DNA from: Chloroflexus sp. Y-396-1
Lineage (GTDB): Bacteria > Chloroflexota > Chloroflexia > Chloroflexales > Chloroflexaceae
Assembly (NCBI RefSeq): GCF_000516515.1
Contig: NZ_KI911784.1
Coordinates: 2,140,881-2,204,880, forward strand
Reading direction: 5' to 3'
DNA: 64,000 bases
Shown here: one piece after another, positions 26,964-34,153 of the stretch
How the letters are laid out: every line of letters starts with the position of its first letter
Position numbering within the stretch: position 1 is the first letter of the stretch
Position numbers and translations under genes: made by a program
The notes under the pieces: model-generated
Told to the model about the DNA's origin: nothing
The model's database searches: none
What the model saw: only the letters and a program-made list of their open reading frames with translations

Positions 26964-27032
26964 ATAGCCTCAGCTCTTCTGGACCGCTGAAGCCATGCCT
27001 CAGCAGTTTACATAAGAATACCACGTTTTGCT

Positions 27033-28595
27033 TTATTCACCGGGTAATCGGCGTCGGCTGAGAGGGATGGTGAAGAAAAACCGTGATCCGCGACCGACTT
27101 GACTCTCAACCCAAATGCGACCGCCATGAGCTTCGACAATCGCTCTGGCAATAAATAGTCCCAGCCCACTACCGGGTTGGTCACGCCGCAGGCGGGTATC
27201 GACCCGATAAAAGCGTTCAAAGATCAATTCTTGTTCTTCAGGAGGAATACCGATTCCCTGATCAGAGACATAGATAATTGCCATATCGCCTTCAGCGCGG
27301 GCGCCGATCCGAACTACGCCGCCATTCGGGCTATACTTAACTGCATTCTCGATCAAATTATTCAGAACCTGGCGAATCCGCTCGTAATCAGCATAGACTG
27401 GCGGCATATCATCAGGTACCCGTATCTCGAACTCGATCTGCTCACCGACTTGGGCAGCGAAGCGACGTACTACCTCGTCTACCAATAGATGTAATGCCAC
27501 ATCACTCCGTTCGAGCCGCAGCCCGCCAGCAGCGATACGTGAGACATCGAGCAAATCTTGAATCTGACGAGCCAGACGATCAGCCTCTTCGCCAATAACT
27601 TGAAGAGCTTCACGGTATTGTTCGACTGTGAACTGACCATCAGGACGGAGCATCGTTTCGGCAAAGCCCTTAATAATACTCACCGGTGTCCGCAACTCGT
27701 GCGAAATGACAGAAATAAACGTATTCTGGCGCTCTTCCTCGATCTTTTTGGCCGTAATATCACGCACATTCGCAATGGCGCTCAAAAGCTGTCCGTGGCT
27801 TCCCCGTTGTGGTGCGTAGCGATTCTGAATAAATAACTCACGGCCATCACGAGTAGTAATCCAACCCTCGACTACGGGATTGGCGAGGTCGGGATGGCGT
27901 TGCAGTGGACACTCGTTCAGGCAGATATTTACCCCCTGTGCATTGCGAATTCCAAGGATTTCGGCACATGGACGACCAATCGCCTCTTCACGCGACCAGC
28001 CGGTCAATAATTCCATCGTGTGATTGAAGGTCGTAATCCGCCAGCGGCCATCGATAATCATCACCCCATCGGCTGACTGCTCAATCAGCGCATTCAGATG
28101 CTGTTTCTCGCGTAACACACTTTGAAACAGGCGGGCATTTCCTACCGCGATAGCTGCCTGATCGGCAAAATCTTGTAATATCTGGCGATCATCGGCCGAA
28201 AATGCCACATTGAGCGCAGCTCGAAAAACATAGATCACACCGAGCGAAGTATCACGAACCGTCAGTGGCAACGCGATCATCTGACGCAGAGGAATACCGG
28301 TATCAAGGGATACTTCACGCAACACCTGCGGGCCATAGCGGCTGAGATCGGCAATGGGGATGTGCAGCAAAGGGGCAAAGGCGGGCCAGAGTTCGCGAGG
28401 CAACTGTGCTGAGGCTCGGATGCGGAGCATCCCATCTTCTTCGTCGAACAGGGCAATAAAGCCGAGTGTGCCGGCTAATAATTCGACAGCATACGTGATC
28501 ACGAGATTTAGAACGCTACCCAGGTCGAGCTGTGCCGTGAGGGCCCGGCTGATTTGCAGCAAGTATTCGCGCTGTCGGAGGCGTAGATCGGTCAT
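27033..28595 (-). CDS. Cytosolic sensor histidine kinase (GAF-PAS-HisKA-HATPase)
   Basis: 520 residues with no membrane helix. A GAF domain spans roughly 20-155 and a PAS domain 165-285, with a cysteine pair in NICLNECPLQ that could hold a metal or sense redox. The dimerisation helix carries the phosphoacceptor SVISHELRTP (His near 298), and the ATP-binding domain has NLIENAVKYSPNGG, DQGIGIPPEE and GSGLGLFIARAIVEAHGG. The signal is unknown; GAF plus cysteine-bearing PAS in a phototroph suggests redox or light. No response regulator is adjacent. DUF58 follows after 69 bp. Confidence 0.92.
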   Translation of the reverse strand: MTDLRLRQREYLLQISRALTAQLDLGSVLNLVITYAVELLAGTLGFIALFDEEDGMLRIRASAQLPRELWPAFAPLLHIPIADLSRYGPQVLREVSLDTGIPLRQMIALPLTVRDTSLGVIYVFRAALNVAFSADDRQILQDFADQAAIAVGNARLFQSVLREKQHLNALIEQSADGVMIIDGRWRITTFNHTMELLTGWSREEAIGRPCAEILGIRNAQGVNICLNECPLQRHPDLANPVVEGWITTRDGRELFIQNRYAPQRGSHGQLLSAIANVRDITAKKIEEERQNTFISVISHELRTPVSIIKGFAETMLRPDGQFTVEQYREALQVIGEEADRLARQIQDLLDVSRIAAGGLRLERSDVALHLLVDEVVRRFAAQVGEQIEFEIRVPDDMPPVYADYERIRQVLNNLIENAVKYSPNGGVVRIGARAEGDMAIIYVSDQGIGIPPEEQELIFERFYRVDTRLRRDQPGSGLGLFIARAIVEAHGGRIWVESQVGRGSRFFFTIPLSRRRLPGE

Positions 28596-28643
28596 GATTT
28601 TTTATTGTACCACAGGATAGCTCGCACCTATCGGTGTGAACGT

Positions 28644-28659
28644 GTGTAAACATTTACAC
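28644..28659. promoter_or_regulatory. 16 bp palindrome upstream of the sensor kinase
   Basis: GTGTAAA-CA-TTTACAC, a perfect 7+2+7 inverted repeat 49 bp before the kinase start. On the minus strand it lies just downstream of TTGACA (28691-28686), which has only a poor -10 behind it. It looks like an operator. Confidence 0.5.
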
Positions 28660-28819
28660 TTCTTATTCCATGTTGAAGGCATCATTGTCAAATATTACAT
28701 AGCTACGTACAGTCTTTAAGCCTCGACATCGGTATGATGATCCTTGTCTCATGCAATAGCATATCGTGCGAGTTATCCCTTCCCCACAAGACCTGTCAGG
28801 TTACTATTTACACAACGAC

Positions 28820-28848
28820 TCGACAATATGGCTGATACGTGGTATGAT
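28820..28848 (+). promoter_or_regulatory. Promoter of the HTH gene with a long leader
   Basis: TCGACA (28820-28825), 17 bp, TATGAT (28843-28848) preceded by TGG (extended -10). The start codon is about 185 bases downstream. GGTATGATGA also occurs at 28731, 110 bp upstream. No other gene was seen in 28596-29039. Confidence 0.6.
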
Positions 28849-29039
28849 GATAAAAAATTATACCGTTACCTAACAACATCAGGTTCAGAATTTCTGGGAA
28901 CATAGGTATCCATGACGGTGAGTGGCGACCGTAAGCCGTTTGACCTGGATGCGCGGAAGGTGGTGTAGCGCAACATTCACCACCGACACCAGGCACAGGC
29001 GGCGAAATCTTTGCTATTCGGTGTGGCGAGGAGATCGGC

Positions 29040-29333
29040 ATGAAAATCAACCAAAGCAGCAAACGTGCCCAAAAACTCATTCGCGAACACAAACTAACGC
29101 CCGAAGAGATTCAGCAGATCATTGCGGCTGCACGCATCAACCTCGCCACATTTGATCCCGGTTATCGGGCCAATGTTACCCAGATTGCCGATGAGTTACA
29201 GAAAAGTCGCCCAACCATTTATGGTTGGGCTGATCGGGCATTGGCAGCAACTATCCACTCCCTGCGGAATATTCGTACTGGTCGCCCCCCGAAAGATCGT
29301 GAACGAAACAATACAACTGGTGAAATTGAGTGA
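29040..29333 (+). CDS. Small helix-turn-helix protein
   Basis: 97 residues, basic, starting MKINQSSKRAQKLIREHKLT. The centre (NVTQIADELQKSRPTIYGWADRAL) is a likely helix-turn-helix of the type found in repressors and at the N-terminus of transposases. GAGGAGATCGGC precedes the ATG. No DDE or recombinase domain follows, and no inverted ends were found, so a free-standing DNA-binding protein is favoured over a transposase fragment. It lies upstream of the roadblock/MglA module and may regulate it (inference). Confidence 0.6.
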   Translation: MKINQSSKRAQKLIREHKLTPEEIQQIIAAARINLATFDPGYRANVTQIADELQKSRPTIYGWADRALAATIHSLRNIRTGRPPKDRERNNTTGEIE

Positions 29334-29365
29334 TAGTATGGAAACATCCTGGTTCAACGACAGTG

Positions 29366-29371
29366 TATAAT
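29366..29371 (+). promoter_or_regulatory. -10 box inside a palindrome before the first roadblock gene
   Basis: A perfect TATAAT at the centre of GTGTATAATACAC, a 13-base palindrome. No good -35 at the correct distance, so an activator may be needed. Confidence 0.45.
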
Positions 29372-29400
29372 ACACAGTGCGTGTGGTAAAGTGAGGCAGC

Positions 29401-29766
29401 ATGAGTAGCGAGCTGAAAGAGCTTCTAACCCGATTTCGCATGGTCGAGAGCGTTGAAGCTGCCGCTGTGGTGGCCACTGATGGCCTTTTGATCGAAAGCA
29501 TCACTCGCCCGGGGGTGGACATTGATGCTATCGGTGCGGTAGCATCCAATGGGCTGGCAATGGCTGATGCGCTGGGACGGGAAGTTGCCAAGGGACGTAC
29601 CGTTCAGGCAGTGCTCGAATACGATGACGGTCTGGTCATTATTGAACCGATCAGTAGTGATGCCATGCTCTTGTTGTTGACCAACTCACGCGATGATCTT
29701 GGCTTGCTTCGCTTTCTTGCTGCCAAACATCGAGACGAGATGATCGATGCGCTCAGCGCAATTTGA
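29401..29766 (+). CDS. Roadblock/LC7-domain protein (MglB-like), copy 1
   Basis: 121 residues covering a single roadblock/LC7 fold: VEAAAVVATDGLLIE, a central helix with SNGLAMADALGREVAKG, then strands VQAVLEYDDGLVIIEP and MLLLLTNSRDDLGLLRFL. MglB-type members act as GTPase-activating partners for Ras-like MglA and set cell polarity. The gene opens a cluster of two roadblock genes, an MglA-like GTPase and a DUF4388 gene. GAGGCAGC precedes the ATG. Confidence 0.85.
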   Translation: MSSELKELLTRFRMVESVEAAAVVATDGLLIESITRPGVDIDAIGAVASNGLAMADALGREVAKGRTVQAVLEYDDGLVIIEPISSDAMLLLLTNSRDDLGLLRFLAAKHRDEMIDALSAI

Positions 29767-29774
29767 CAACGGTA

Positions 29775-29783
29775 TGTTATAAT
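29775..29783 (+). promoter_or_regulatory. Extended -10 promoter before the second roadblock gene
   Basis: TGTTATAAT (TGnTATAAT). The leader is about 48 bases. Confidence 0.5.
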
Positions 29784-29837
29784 TTGAAGCAGTAACGCAT
29801 CGACACCCGCCACTCTCATACGTGAAGGTAGGCTGCG

Positions 29838-30332
29838 ATGGATCCTCAGTTGACAAGTATCATCGTACCTTCGGAAGAGATCGCTCAGATCGAAGAGTGT
29901 CTCTCCCGGCTGGTGGAAGACACCGGCAGCGACTATGCATTGCTCCTCGACAAAAGTGGTCAGGTCATCTCCTCGAAAGGCGATGGTGACCGGCAGGACA
30001 TTACCGCGCTAGGTGCCCTGATTGCTGGTGTGTTCGCTTCCTCGCGTGAGGTGGCCAAGCTCTTGCGCGAACGCGATTTTCGGGCATCGTTCCAACAAGG
30101 GGTGCGCGAAAATATTTTTATCGCGTTGATCGAGGAACAATGGATTCTGTGTATCATTTTTAACAAGGGCACGCATATCGGTTTGGTGAAGGTGTTGACC
30201 AAGAAGGCAACCGACGAGTTGGCTGCCGTCCTCGAACGGGTACGGCAACAGCATAAGGCTCGTGATGAAGTGCTTGGTTCGGCCTTCCGTACTTCAATGG
30301 AAGATACCATTGATCTGTTGTTCCGTGATTAG
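29838..30332 (+). CDS. Roadblock/LC7-domain protein (MglB-like), copy 2
   Basis: 164 residues. The core ECLSRLVEDTGSDYALLLDKSGQVIS, ALIAGVFASSREVAKLL, IFIALIEEQWILCIIFNKG is a roadblock fold. A C-terminal extension of about 40 residues is largely helical (ATDELAAVLERVRQQHKARDE) and could contact the GTPase. It differs clearly from copy 1, so the pair is likely to act as a heterodimer or on separate GTPases rather than as a recent duplication. It lies 65 bp before the MglA-like gene. Confidence 0.82.
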   Translation: MDPQLTSIIVPSEEIAQIEECLSRLVEDTGSDYALLLDKSGQVISSKGDGDRQDITALGALIAGVFASSREVAKLLRERDFRASFQQGVRENIFIALIEEQWILCIIFNKGTHIGLVKVLTKKATDELAAVLERVRQQHKARDEVLGSAFRTSMEDTIDLLFRD

Positions 30333-30397
30333 CCGCGCTTCCATCCTGCTGATTGGTCGTGTCGGGGCTTGATCCGACCGGCTCCGCGAGAGAATCT

Positions 30398-30985
30398 ATG
30401 GCTCTGATCAATGTCGCTGCACGTGAAATACACTGCAAGATCGTGTACTATGGGCCTGGGATGTGCGGCAAGACAACGAACTTGCAGTATATCCATAGCC
30501 AGGTACCAAAAGAGGTAAAAGGCGATCTCCTCTCTATCGCAACCGAAACGGAACGGACACTCTTTTTTGATTTCCTGCCGCTCGATCTCGGAAAGGTGCG
30601 CGGATTTCAAACGCGCTTTCATTTGTATACCGTACCAGGGCAGGTGCTCTACGAGCGGACGCGAGTGGCAGTGTTGAACGGTGCTGATGGGGTGGTCTTC
30701 GTAGCCGACTCGCATAAGAACAAAATGCAGGAAAACATCAATAGCCTGCGTGAGTTGGCGCAGAATATTACCCGTCAAAATAAACGATTTGCCGATTTTC
30801 CAATTGTATTGCAGTACAACAAACGGGATTTGCCGCCAGATGTGCTCACACCGGTGGCAACCATGGATCATTTCCTCGGTGTGAATAAGATGAATTGGCC
30901 GCGGATTGAGGCAATCGCTACTAAGGGTGTGGGGGTCTTCGAGACGCTGCGGGCAATCAGTCGGGTTGTCATTAGCAAGCTGTGA
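30398..30985 (+). CDS. MglA-type Ras-like GTPase
   Basis: 195 residues, the usual MglA length. P-loop GPGMCGKTTNLQYIHSQ is at about residue 20, the switch II region is TVPGQVLYERTR (PGQ replaces the AGQ of eukaryotic Ras, as in MglA), and the guanine motif is NKRDLP. A switch I Thr lies in SIATETERTLFFD. In Myxococcus and Thermus MglA controls polarity of motility machinery with its MglB partners, and Chloroflexus filaments glide. The frame opens at 30353, but the ATG at 30398 begins the family sequence MALINVAAREIHCKIVYYG. Confidence 0.9.
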   Translation: MALINVAAREIHCKIVYYGPGMCGKTTNLQYIHSQVPKEVKGDLLSIATETERTLFFDFLPLDLGKVRGFQTRFHLYTVPGQVLYERTRVAVLNGADGVVFVADSHKNKMQENINSLRELAQNITRQNKRFADFPIVLQYNKRDLPPDVLTPVATMDHFLGVNKMNWPRIEAIATKGVGVFETLRAISRVVISKL

Positions 30986-31034
30986 TGTTACTCCAGGCAA
31001 CATCACACGCGCTAGTCAGAGGTGAGGCGCAGCT

Positions 31035-31832
31035 ATGGCGCTGGCAGGTGATTTGAGCGAGTTTTCGCTCACTGACCTCATCCAGTTATTGCAATTGAGT
31101 AAGAAGACCGGTGGCGTTGAAATTGATGGCCGGCGTGGTGCACAGAAGTTGTCCGGCTGGATCTTTTTTCGCGATGGAAAGATTGTTGATGCAAAGCTGC
31201 CCGGTTTAGAACCACTAGAAGCGGTCTATGCGTTCTTTACCGTAACAAGCGGCCCGTTTCGTTTCCACGAGGGTGTGACGTCGCCCCAAATTACGATTAC
31301 CGTTAGCAATGAATCGATCATCATGGAAGGGATCCATCGTCAAGAGACCTGGTCGCAGCAACAAGCAGCGCCCACGTTGTCGATGGTGCCCCGTCTAGTT
31401 CCTAACCCGTCTTCAGGTACGGTCGAGATTAGTCTCGATGCGGAAGAGTGGCGGGTGCTGACGATGATCAACGGCAAGCATACGGTTGGTCAGATCGCCC
31501 AGCGTAGTGGCCTGGGAGAAGCGCGAACCTGCGAGATTATTGCCAAATTAATGCAGAGTGGGCTGATCGAGCGTCGCGAAGCGGCAGCCGGTGAGTCATT
31601 GGCGCCAGAATTTGAACAGATTGCTGCCGGTTATCTCGGCGCCGGAGCAAACGTGCTGCTCCAGGAAGCGTATCGAATTGCCGGGGTGACCGATCCTTCA
31701 CGGGCATCGGCAGCCGAGATGTTAGCCGCAGCCGATGCATTTGAAGCTGAAGCACGTCGTTTGATTGGTGCTGATCGCGCCAGTCAGGCTGCTGCCCAAC
31801 TACGCGAGCGAGCGCGTGAGGCGCTAGTTTGA
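31035..31832 (+). CDS. DUF4388 / PATAN-domain protein with winged-helix-like middle
   Basis: 265 residues. The N-terminus (MALAGDLSEFSLTDLIQLLQ, LSGWIFFRDGKIVDAKLPG, EAVYAFFTVTSGPFRFHEG) is a DUF4388/PATAN domain, common in two-component and polarity proteins. Residues about 135-180 (EWRVLTMINGKHTVGQIAQR, ICEIIAKLMQSGLIERRE-like) resemble a winged helix. The C-terminus is helical and rich in Ala. It follows the MglA-like gene by 49 bp on the same strand and is taken as the effector or scaffold of that GTPase (inference). Confidence 0.78.
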   Translation: MALAGDLSEFSLTDLIQLLQLSKKTGGVEIDGRRGAQKLSGWIFFRDGKIVDAKLPGLEPLEAVYAFFTVTSGPFRFHEGVTSPQITITVSNESIIMEGIHRQETWSQQQAAPTLSMVPRLVPNPSSGTVEISLDAEEWRVLTMINGKHTVGQIAQRSGLGEARTCEIIAKLMQSGLIERREAAAGESLAPEFEQIAAGYLGAGANVLLQEAYRIAGVTDPSRASAAEMLAAADAFEAEARRLIGADRASQAAAQLRERAREALV

Positions 31833-31836
31833 TTTG

Positions 31837-31845
31837 TGGTACAAT
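31837..31845 (+). promoter_or_regulatory. Extended -10 promoter of purH
   Basis: TGGTACAAT with no good -35. The predicted transcript starts a few bases before a 10 bp hairpin. Confidence 0.5.
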
Positions 31846-31856
31846 GGCGATACACG

Positions 31857-31882
31857 ACCCTGCCCGTCGCTGCGGGCAGGGT
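31857..31882 (+). terminator. Leader hairpin before purH
   Basis: ACCCTGCCCG (31857-31866) pairs with CGGGCAGGGT (31873-31882) across a six-base loop, followed by TTGGTCTT. It either ends the polarity-module transcript or forms an attenuator-like structure at the 5' end of purH mRNA. Confidence 0.55.
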
Positions 31883-31911
31883 TTGGTCTTGAATAGGGTG
31901 AGGAGTATGTT

Positions 31912-33429
31912 GTGCGTGCGTTGATGAGCGTTTACGACAAGACAGGGATCGTTGAGTTCGCACAGGCATTACACAACCTCGGTGTTGAGATTATCTCTAC
32001 CGGTCAAACGCAGCGGGTGTTACGGGAGGCCGGTATTCCGGCCCTGGCAGTCGGTGAGGTAACCGGTTTTCCCGAAATTCTCGATGGCAGAGTTAAAACG
32101 TTGCATCCAGCCATTCATGCTGGCTTGCTGGCCCGCCGCGATCTCCCAACGCACATGGCCGAACTAGCCGCTCATCAGCTCAAACCGATCGATCTGGTTG
32201 TCGTCAATCTTTACCCGTTTGCGGCAACGATTGCCCGCCCTGATGTTTCTTTGCTTGAAGCTCAAGAGCAGATTGACATCGGTGGAGTCGCGCTGTTGCG
32301 TGCAGCGGCGAAGAATTTTTCAGATGTGATTGTTCTCGTTGATCCTGCCGATTATCCGGTTGTGCTTGATGGTTTGCGTACCGGTAATGTGCCTCTTGCC
32401 GAGCGACGACGGCTAGCTGCCAGGGCTTTTGCCCATACGGCCGAATATGATGCTACAATTGCAGCCTATCTCTGTACGGAACCCCTTCCTGAAATTTTAC
32501 CGCTCGCCTGGCGTAAGTGTCAGTCGCTGCGTTACGGCGAAAATCCGCATCAGGCAGCCGCACTGTACGGTGATTTCGGAACGTTTTTCCGTCAGTTACA
32601 CGGCAAAGAACTGAGTTATAACAATATTCTCGACACTGCTGCCGCGCAAGAGTTGATCGAGGAGTTTCCCGCCGCCGAAGGCGCCGCAGTGGCTATCATT
32701 AAGCATACCAATCCGTGCGGTGTCGCCGTTGGTCCCGATCTCCGTAGCGCTTGGGAGGCAGCGTTCGCTACCGACCGGGATGCACCCTTCGGAGGTATTA
32801 TTGCTGTTAACCGCGTAGCTGATCTCGCCTTTGCCGAAGCGGTCAACGAAATCTTTTCGGAAATTATTATTGCCCCCGATTTTGAGCCTGCTGCCTTAGA
32901 ATTGTTGCAGCGCAAGAAGAACCGTCGTCTCTTACAGAGTCTGCGACCGGTTACCGGGGCTGCCCGCTGGCAAATCCGCAGCGTTCCCGGTGGGGTGCTG
33001 GTGCAAGAACCGGATAGTGCCCCGCTGGCAGCCGAGGAGTGGCGAGTGGTGACCAAACGGGCGCCGACCGATGCTGAAGCGGCAGCGTTACGTTTTGCCT
33101 GGCGTGTTGTGAAACACGTGAAATCAAATGCAATCGTCTACGCGGCTACCGACCGTACCCTGGGTATCGGTGCCGGTCAGATGAGTCGGGTTGATAGTTC
33201 GCGACTGGCGGTATGGAAAGCGCAGCAGGCCGGCATTGATCTGCGCGGGAGTGTCGTAGCGAGTGATGCGCTCTTTCCCTTTGCCGATGGTGTCGAGGCG
33301 GCAATTGCTGCCGGTGCTACGGCGATTATTCAACCCGGTGGTTCGGTGCGTGATGAAGAGGTAATTGCTGCGGCTGATGCTGCTGGTGCAGCAATGGTCT
33401 TTACCGGCCGCCGCCATTTCCGCCATTAA
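31912..33429 (+). CDS. purH: Bifunctional AICAR formyltransferase / IMP cyclohydrolase
   Basis: A 505-residue enzyme for the last two steps of IMP synthesis. The N-terminal MGS-like cyclohydrolase domain begins [19 protein letters not shown] and holds [19 protein letters not shown]. The transformylase domain has [37 protein letters not shown] and [12 protein letters not shown], ending FTGRRHFRH. The start is GTG: AGGAG ends six bases upstream of it and no suitable ATG is closer. purH stands alone here without other pur genes. Confidence 0.96.
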   Translation: MRALMSVYDKTGIVEFAQALHNLGVEIISTGQTQRVLREAGIPALAVGEVTGFPEILDGRVKTLHPAIHAGLLARRDLPTHMAELAAHQLKPIDLVVVNLYPFAATIARPDVSLLEAQEQIDIGGVALLRAAAKNFSDVIVLVDPADYPVVLDGLRTGNVPLAERRRLAARAFAHTAEYDATIAAYLCTEPLPEILPLAWRKCQSLRYGENPHQAAALYGDFGTFFRQLHGKELSYNNILDTAAAQELIEEFPAAEGAAVAIIKHTNPCGVAVGPDLRSAWEAAFATDRDAPFGGIIAVNRVADLAFAEAVNEIFSEIIIAPDFEPAALELLQRKKNRRLLQSLRPVTGAARWQIRSVPGGVLVQEPDSAPLAAEEWRVVTKRAPTDAEAAALRFAWRVVKHVKSNAIVYAATDRTLGIGAGQMSRVDSSRLAVWKAQQAGIDLRGSVVASDALFPFADGVEAAIAAGATAIIQPGGSVRDEEVIAAADAAGAAMVFTGRRHFRH

Positions 33430-33510
33430 TGAGCGTAAAAGCGTCAGCTTTCTTATGACTGATACCGCTGCTGCTTTGCTTGGATAGTGATACGGAGATA
33501 GAGTAAACAA

Positions 33511-34128
33511 ATGGTAGATATAACCGATTCTTCACTACTACCGGTTATCGTACAGCACGCTCGCAGTGGTGAAGTGCTGATGCTGGGATACATGAATGAA
33601 GAAGCACTGACTGCGACTCGTACAAGTGGATTTGTGACGTTTTATAGTCGTTCACGTCAGCGGCTCTGGCAGAAGGGTGAAACGAGTGGCCACACGCTGC
33701 GCGTTGTCGAAATCCTGCAAGATTGTGATGGCGATGCTCTTCTTATCCTGGCAGAACCGGCTGGCCCAACATGTCATACGGGCCGGCCAAGTTGTTTCTT
33801 CCGTGATCTGAGCGAGAGCGAAGTGAAAAGCCCGTTGCCACCCGTGGCCATTCTGGCCTACCTGGCCGACCGCATTCACGCCCGTCGCAGTACTGATCCT
33901 TCCACGTCGTACACTGCCAGATTACTCCACGGTGGTGTTGACCGTATTGGTAAGAAGATCGGTGAAGAAGCAGCCGAGTTGATTATCGCCGCTAAAAATG
34001 GAAATCCGGCAGAGATAGCCTACGAATTGGCCGACCTGATCTACCATAGCCTGGTTCTACTTGAACAACAGGGGGTACCCACCGAAGCGGTTTGGGCCGA
34101 ACTGACTCGTCGTTATCAGGCCTCGTGA
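33511..34128 (+). CDS. hisI: Bifunctional phosphoribosyl-AMP cyclohydrolase / phosphoribosyl-ATP pyrophosphatase
   Basis: A 205-residue HisIE fusion catalysing the second and third steps of histidine synthesis. The HisI half (residues 1-110) has EVLMLGYMNEEALTAT, FYSRSRQRLWQKGETSG and the metal-binding QDCDGDALL and GPTCHTGRPSCFF. The HisE half has SYTARLLHGGVDRIGKKIGEEA and ELADLIYHSLVLLE. Cysteines and acidic residues of both sites are present. It is an isolated his gene, 81 bp after purH. Shared AICAR chemistry with purine synthesis makes the neighbourhood sensible. Confidence 0.95.
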   Translation: MVDITDSSLLPVIVQHARSGEVLMLGYMNEEALTATRTSGFVTFYSRSRQRLWQKGETSGHTLRVVEILQDCDGDALLILAEPAGPTCHTGRPSCFFRDLSESEVKSPLPPVAILAYLADRIHARRSTDPSTSYTARLLHGGVDRIGKKIGEEAAELIIAAKNGNPAEIAYELADLIYHSLVLLEQQGVPTEAVWAELTRRYQAS

Positions 34129-34153
34129 TCGTAGATGATTGCGGGATAACCGT

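Noticed and set aside
28808..29092. 94-residue minus-strand frame
   Set aside because: It overlaps the promoter and leader of the HTH gene and has no coding signs.
29040..29333. Transposase fragment
   Set aside because: No catalytic domain, no inverted ends and no target duplication were found, and the gene has its own promoter and ribosome site.
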